Positions 60,894 through 64,000 of a stretch of DNA of 64,000 nucleotides are shown piece after piece (within the stretch, counting starts at the first letter, position 1; the number at the start of each line of letters is the position of its first letter). The notes under the pieces were generated by a model. It ran no database searches, was not told where the DNA came from, and was given only the letters and a program-made list of their open reading frames with translations. A program made the position numbers and the translations under genes. The stretch comes from Oceanispirochaeta sp963676905 (GTDB taxonomy: Bacteria > Spirochaetota > Spirochaetia > DSM-2461): positions 2,976,001-3,040,000 of the forward strand of contig CAXXVE010000001.1 in NCBI GenBank assembly GCA_963676905.2. The letters are read 5' to 3'.

Positions 60894-61784
60894 TTATGAC
60901 CAAGACTCTGCAGGAGACCAAATAGGATCTTCTGTTACTCCTTCGATCACTGGTTTAAGGAAAAGTTCAACTTCTTTTACGATATCCTGGAATGATTCTG
61001 GAGCATGATTGATTTTCAATCTTTTCAAAAATGCTTTCCACATGGTCTGATGAGTTGTTGTGTAATCTAATGAAAAAGCTGCGATCGGGTGAGATATTTT
61101 GGTTCCTCTTTGTTCGAGAGTTCTGTATACAGCCTTGCATAATTTTTGACATTCAAAATGAAATTGTCTTGATAAAAGCCATATGTCATAAAAGTCCTTC
61201 ATACGACTGTTTAAATCTCCTAGTTTGATCATGGCTTCAAATTTTTCAGCAATGGCGCTTTCTTTGCTGTAACATAAAAGGGAAGGTGCAGGATTATTAA
61301 ATATAGTTGGGAGTTCTATTAACTCAGGGGCTGGATACACTTTATCTCCAAAACCTATATCTATTTGCATCCTGACTCGGGCATTCTCCAGATAACCCAA
61401 AAAAAGCACTCTAATGCCTGTGTAATCGGCATCTTCAGTAATTGTTTCAGTCTGTAATGATTCTGAGTCGAAGATAATACCATCAGAATCTACTTCCGTA
61501 TGAATAATTTCAAGGATTTGATTCTTAATATTCAAAATATCATTTTCAGTTATTCCAAGCATATCAATAGCCATTGTTGGCCTGGTTTCAGGAGACTTCC
61601 ATGCTCTTAGCATTAAAGCTCCTTTTAGAATGAATTGTTTTTTGTATGATGACATTGATAAGCGGTATAAAAAACGTTCCATTGCATAATATTGAAGTAA
61701 CTCATTGAAGGGCCTTCTATCGTTTCTGGATTTATTAAGCAATTTTTGCCTGACTGATGCCGCAATGTTTTTTTGAGATTTCAT
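60894..61784 (-). CDS. AbiEii-type nucleotidyltransferase toxin
   Basis: 296 residues of the AbiEii family: ILKGALMLR (52-60), the RPTMAIDMLG motif (68-77), and a C-terminal helical half with the KFEAMIKLGDLNSRMKDFYD segment. In the usual DxD metal motif the first position is Ala72 here, so catalysis may be lost or altered. It overlaps the antitoxin gene by 4 bases. The pair resembles type IV abortive-infection toxin-antitoxin systems. Confidence 0.85.
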   Translation of the reverse strand: MKSQKNIAASVRQKLLNKSRNDRRPFNELLQYYAMERFLYRLSMSSYKKQFILKGALMLRAWKSPETRPTMAIDMLGITENDILNIKNQILEIIHTEVDSDGIIFDSESLQTETITEDADYTGIRVLFLGYLENARVRMQIDIGFGDKVYPAPELIELPTIFNNPAPSLLCYSKESAIAEKFEAMIKLGDLNSRMKDFYDIWLLSRQFHFECQKLCKAVYRTLEQRGTKISHPIAAFSLDYTTTHQTMWKAFLKRLKINHAPESFQDIVKEVELFLKPVIEGVTEDPIWSPAESWS

Positions 61785-62374
61785 ATCATCATCTCCAGAT
61801 ATGGGTGTATTATCTTTTCAACTCTGTTGATTTTTGCATATTCGAGAATCTTGTTGGGATTAAAGTCCATTCTGGTCCTATATAGTTTCAGTGCTTCCAG
61901 GACAATATCCATTCCTATCACATTTCGGAATTTGAAACAGTCAGCCAGTGTCTTCTCTGGATTATAAACTTTCAGAACAACTCCATCAGTCCTATATTTC
62001 TCAATTCCAGCTTGATAGGATGCGTCATTGTATCGATGAACCTGAATTGGTGGGAAGTCAATCCTGGGAGTGTGGGAAATTCTGGGAAGAGCAATTGACA
62101 CCTCATGAGGTATTTGAGTCGTAATATTATAAAAGGACAGGGCAGATATAAGGCAAATAACACTTTTTTCTGATCTTAGAGCAATAGTTGCCAGATCCGG
62201 ATTACTTAGAGGAGACATCTCAGCCAGTCTGAATATTCCCCTGCTGATCTGTTCGAGAACTCCCTCATCCCTTAGTGAATAAAGCATATAACGTGTCACA
62301 CCTTGTTTTATGGCTTCTGACATTTGAAGTTGACCACCGTTATTTTTGAATGTGTTAATTATATTACTTCTCAT
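61781..62374 (-). CDS. AbiEi-type antitoxin with winged helix
   Basis: 197 residues. The N-terminal winged helix (about 5-50: QMSEAIKQGVTRYMLYSLRD then GVLEQISRGIFRL) is followed by the AbiEi body with VKVYNPEKT-like VYNPEKTLADCFKFRN. It represses its own operon and neutralises the toxin by an unknown mechanism. First gene of the pair. Confidence 0.87.
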   Translation of the reverse strand: MRSNIINTFKNNGGQLQMSEAIKQGVTRYMLYSLRDEGVLEQISRGIFRLAEMSPLSNPDLATIALRSEKSVICLISALSFYNITTQIPHEVSIALPRISHTPRIDFPPIQVHRYNDASYQAGIEKYRTDGVVLKVYNPEKTLADCFKFRNVIGMDIVLEALKLYRTRMDFNPNKILEYAKINRVEKIIHPYLEMMI

Positions 62375-62694
62375 TACTTTCCTTGCGGTTAAATAGTATG
62401 CATATAAATATATCTGTATATATTATGTCTGATTATGTTAATATAATCAATGTAGATTTTTTTGTGACTGAGGAAAATGGGAAAATCTGAAACTTTCCCG
62501 ACAAAGATATATTTATAGCAACTCACACAAACCTCACATGAAACAAATAGGGATAGAAGTGGAAACAGGCCCTTGCGGCCCGGCGGCGTGGAACAAGCCG
62601 GATTAAGCCGGAAGGAAGAGGCTGTTGGAACGGATAGCCCGGCCCCGGCTGTTTTGAAGAAGCAGGCGGGGTTTTGCCATTTAAAGAGGATCGC
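62375..62694. other. Right edge of the accessory island
   Basis: No gene. The first 90 bases are very AT-rich and hold a palindrome. The last 130 (about 62560-62680) are GC-rich with short inverted units (GGCC-CTTGC-GGCC, repeated GCCGG, CCCGGCCCCGGC), similar in character to the dyad-rich patch at 21732-21797. Confidence 0.45.
62431..62448. promoter_or_regulatory. Palindrome upstream of the AbiE operon
   Basis: GATTAT, 6-base spacer, ATAATC, about 57 bases before the antitoxin start. AbiEi proteins autoregulate by binding inverted repeats at their promoters; candidate operator. Confidence 0.4.
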
Positions 62695-63324
62695 TTAGTG
62701 TTCGTGATCCCGCTGGTTTACAAGCCATTCGGGCATGTGGAGGCGGAAGTAGATGGCCGCCGAGCGGAAGAGGAAGATAAAGAGCACCGATATGACTCCT
62801 GAGAGGGCCGGATCGAGTTCAGTTATTCTGAGGATGCCGTAGAGTATGCTGCCTGTAAGGGGTGGTGTGGCATAGAGCTCTTTTGTAAGAAGGAGATTGG
62901 GGCGGCCCGAGATTACATCACGCATGGCGCCTCCAGCCATTCCTGTAAAGAAGGACATGATGATGGCTACGGAGAAGGGGTGTCCCAGGTTAATTGTCTT
63001 TTCAAAGGCGAAGATACAGAAGAAGGCGACTCCAAGAGCGTCGAAGTAAAGGAGGAGCCTGGACCTTGCCTCGTTGATGATTGTGATTTTCATAAGAAAG
63101 AAGGTGGCTGCCGCAGCGGCGGCGGATACGGCCAGATAGACAGTGTCGTCGATCCAGAAAACCTTGACTCCCAATATCATGTCCCTGAGAGTCCCTCCGC
63201 CAAGTGCGGTGACCATTCCCAGAATGACGAGTCCCAGAAGGTCCCTGTCCTTGCGGACCGAGGCGAGGACTCCTGTTATTGCAAATACCGCGACTGCGGC
63301 CTGTCCGAATATATATAATCCCAT
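62695..63324 (-). CDS. UPF0126/TRIC-type membrane protein
   Basis: About 209 residues with seven hydrophobic helices and two repeated halves, each with glycine-rich GG.LRD/GG.MRD segments (TALGGGTLRDMILG and GMAGGAMRDVISG). The family includes YadS/YicG-type glycine transporters and prokaryotic TRIC-like channels. The ATG at 63324 is preferred; a TTG 9 bases upstream is possible. A core gene outside the island. Confidence 0.88.
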   Translation of the reverse strand: MGLYIFGQAAVAVFAITGVLASVRKDRDLLGLVILGMVTALGGGTLRDMILGVKVFWIDDTVYLAVSAAAAAATFFLMKITIINEARSRLLLYFDALGVAFFCIFAFEKTINLGHPFSVAIIMSFFTGMAGGAMRDVISGRPNLLLTKELYATPPLTGSILYGILRITELDPALSGVISVLFIFLFRSAAIYFRLHMPEWLVNQRDHEH

Positions 63325-63379
63325 AAAGTCCAATTATATAAATCCGGGGGAAGAAGTTCCATCTTTTTATATGAAGATT

Positions 63380-64000
63380 TCAGGGTTCCGCTGCGAAGAG
63401 ATTCAGTTCCAGCTGAGGGTCGGGCTCCCTGTAGAGGTCGCCCTGGAGTTTGCCCAGTGAGAGTCCGAGGAGACGGACGGGAATGCTGCCAGCTTCTGTT
63501 TTTTCAAGGAGTGAGGGAACAAGGCTGAGGATGTCCTGTCTGTTTTTGATTAAAAAGGGGCTCTGGACGCAGCGGGTGCAGAGGCGGAAGTCATGATACT
63601 TGACCTTCAGGGTAAGCTGGCGGCCCTGTATATCGGCTTTACGGATGTCCTCTTCGATCCTCTGGGCGATCTCTTCCAGTTCGCCCATAATCTCCTCCAT
63701 TTCTGTCAGATCAGAGCTGAATGTATTCTCCCTGCCCATGGATTTACGGGTCCTGTCCGGTTCGACGGGGCGGTTGTCGATGCCCCTGACAGCATGGTAG
63801 TAGTAGGGGCCTGATTTGCCGAAGTGCTCAAGGCACTCGTACATTTCAAGTTTCTTCAGGTCTGCTCCGGTTTCGATTCCCAGGGAGTGCATGTATTCGG
63901 CAGTCTTTTTGCCTACACCCCAGAACTTGCGGATCGGGAGTTCTTCAAGGAATCCGGCGGCCTCTTCAGGGCGAATGACGGTCATCCCATCGGGTTTGTT
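63380..64000 (-). CDS. dinB: DNA polymerase IV (DinB), C-terminal part
   Basis: The frame runs off the right edge, so only the C-terminal 206 or so residues are present. The thumb has a helix-hairpin-helix GVGKKTAEYMHSLGIETGAD, and the little-finger domain follows (SMGRENTFSSDLTEMEEI to RLLGLSLGKL). A Y-family translesion polymerase; the catalytic palm lies outside the window. Confidence 0.9.
   Translation of the reverse strand, partial: NKPDGMTVIRPEEAAGFLEELPIRKFWGVGKKTAEYMHSLGIETGADLKKLEMYECLEHFGKSGPYYYHAVRGIDNRPVEPDRTRKSMGRENTFSSDLTEMEEIMGELEEIAQRIEEDIRKADIQGRQLTLKVKYHDFRLCTRCVQSPFLIKNRQDILSLVPSLLEKTEAGSIPVRLLGLSLGKLQGDLYREPDPQLELNLFAAEP

Noticed and set aside
1..64000. CRISPR arrays
   Set aside because: No regularly spaced direct repeats and no Cas-like proteins seen.
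1..64000. tRNA or rRNA genes
   Set aside because: No cloverleaf with the conserved T-loop sequence and no rRNA-like conserved segments noticed while reading both strands; a tRNAscan run would settle it.

Overview
The window looks like chromosome of a diderm bacterium, most likely a spirochaete. The clue is gene order: an rpsB-tsf-frr-uppS-cdsA-dxr-rseP run (12.7-19.1 kb, minus strand) and an rpsF-ssb-rpsR-(membrane protein)-rplI-dnaB run (6.0-10.2 kb, plus strand), together with signal peptides and lipoboxes of Gram-negative type. The species assignment is inference from gene order and protein style only.

Layout. (1) 0-5.4 kb: a sugar or amino-sugar operon with a ROK repressor, a phosphofructokinase-family enzyme carrying the PPi-type signature, a PIG-L/LmbE deacetylase and a SIS-domain protein. 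A sigma70 promoter and a perfect operator-like palindrome sit in front of it, and the promoter is interleaved with the terminator of the preceding gene. (2) 5.4-21.7 kb: housekeeping genes for ribosome, replication, isoprenoid/phospholipid and envelope stress functions, then Maf and an HD-GYP cyclic-di-GMP phosphodiesterase. (3) 21.9-56.6 kb: a contractile injection system of the extracellular (eCIS, Afp/PVC-like) type. A minus-strand arm holds a LuxR-type regulator, two gp5-like spike proteins, a large VasX-like toxin candidate and an ankyrin lipoprotein. A plus-strand arm holds gp25, baseplate J, a Pvc16-like terminator, two sheath/tube pairs, a P2-I-like protein, a LysM baseplate protein, a gp27-like hub, an AAA+ ATPase, a T4-baseplate-like zinc protein, a DUF6760-like protein, a 1119-residue tape-measure/cargo candidate, a DUF4157 protein, an M23-like hydrolase candidate and a secreted SH3b protein. 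(4) 56.8-60.8 kb: insertion-sequence debris, including an IS21-family element inserted inside an IS3-family element with an intact 7-bp target duplication. (5) 60.9-62.4 kb: an AbiE-type toxin-antitoxin pair. (6) 62.7-64.0 kb: core genes again (a UPF0126/TRIC-type membrane protein and the end of a DinB polymerase).

The most unusual point is that the injection-system locus contains four genes that elsewhere form their own conserved set: DUF1257/Ycf35, a small NrdG-like radical SAM protein, a Ycf46-type AAA+ ATPase and DUF2997. It also encodes a secreted protein, a lipoprotein, a FHA protein and a membrane-anchored vWA protein, which suggests an envelope-linked rather than freely released machine. 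Both outer ends of the locus switch abruptly to AT-rich DNA inside a structural gene (within the 724-aa spike near 26.94 kb and within the 1119-aa protein near 53.3 kb). Each AT-rich stretch then carries a candidate effector followed by a secreted or lipoprotein immunity candidate. This looks like cargo replacement at two sites of one machine. All functional statements come from motif recognition by eye; no database search was run.
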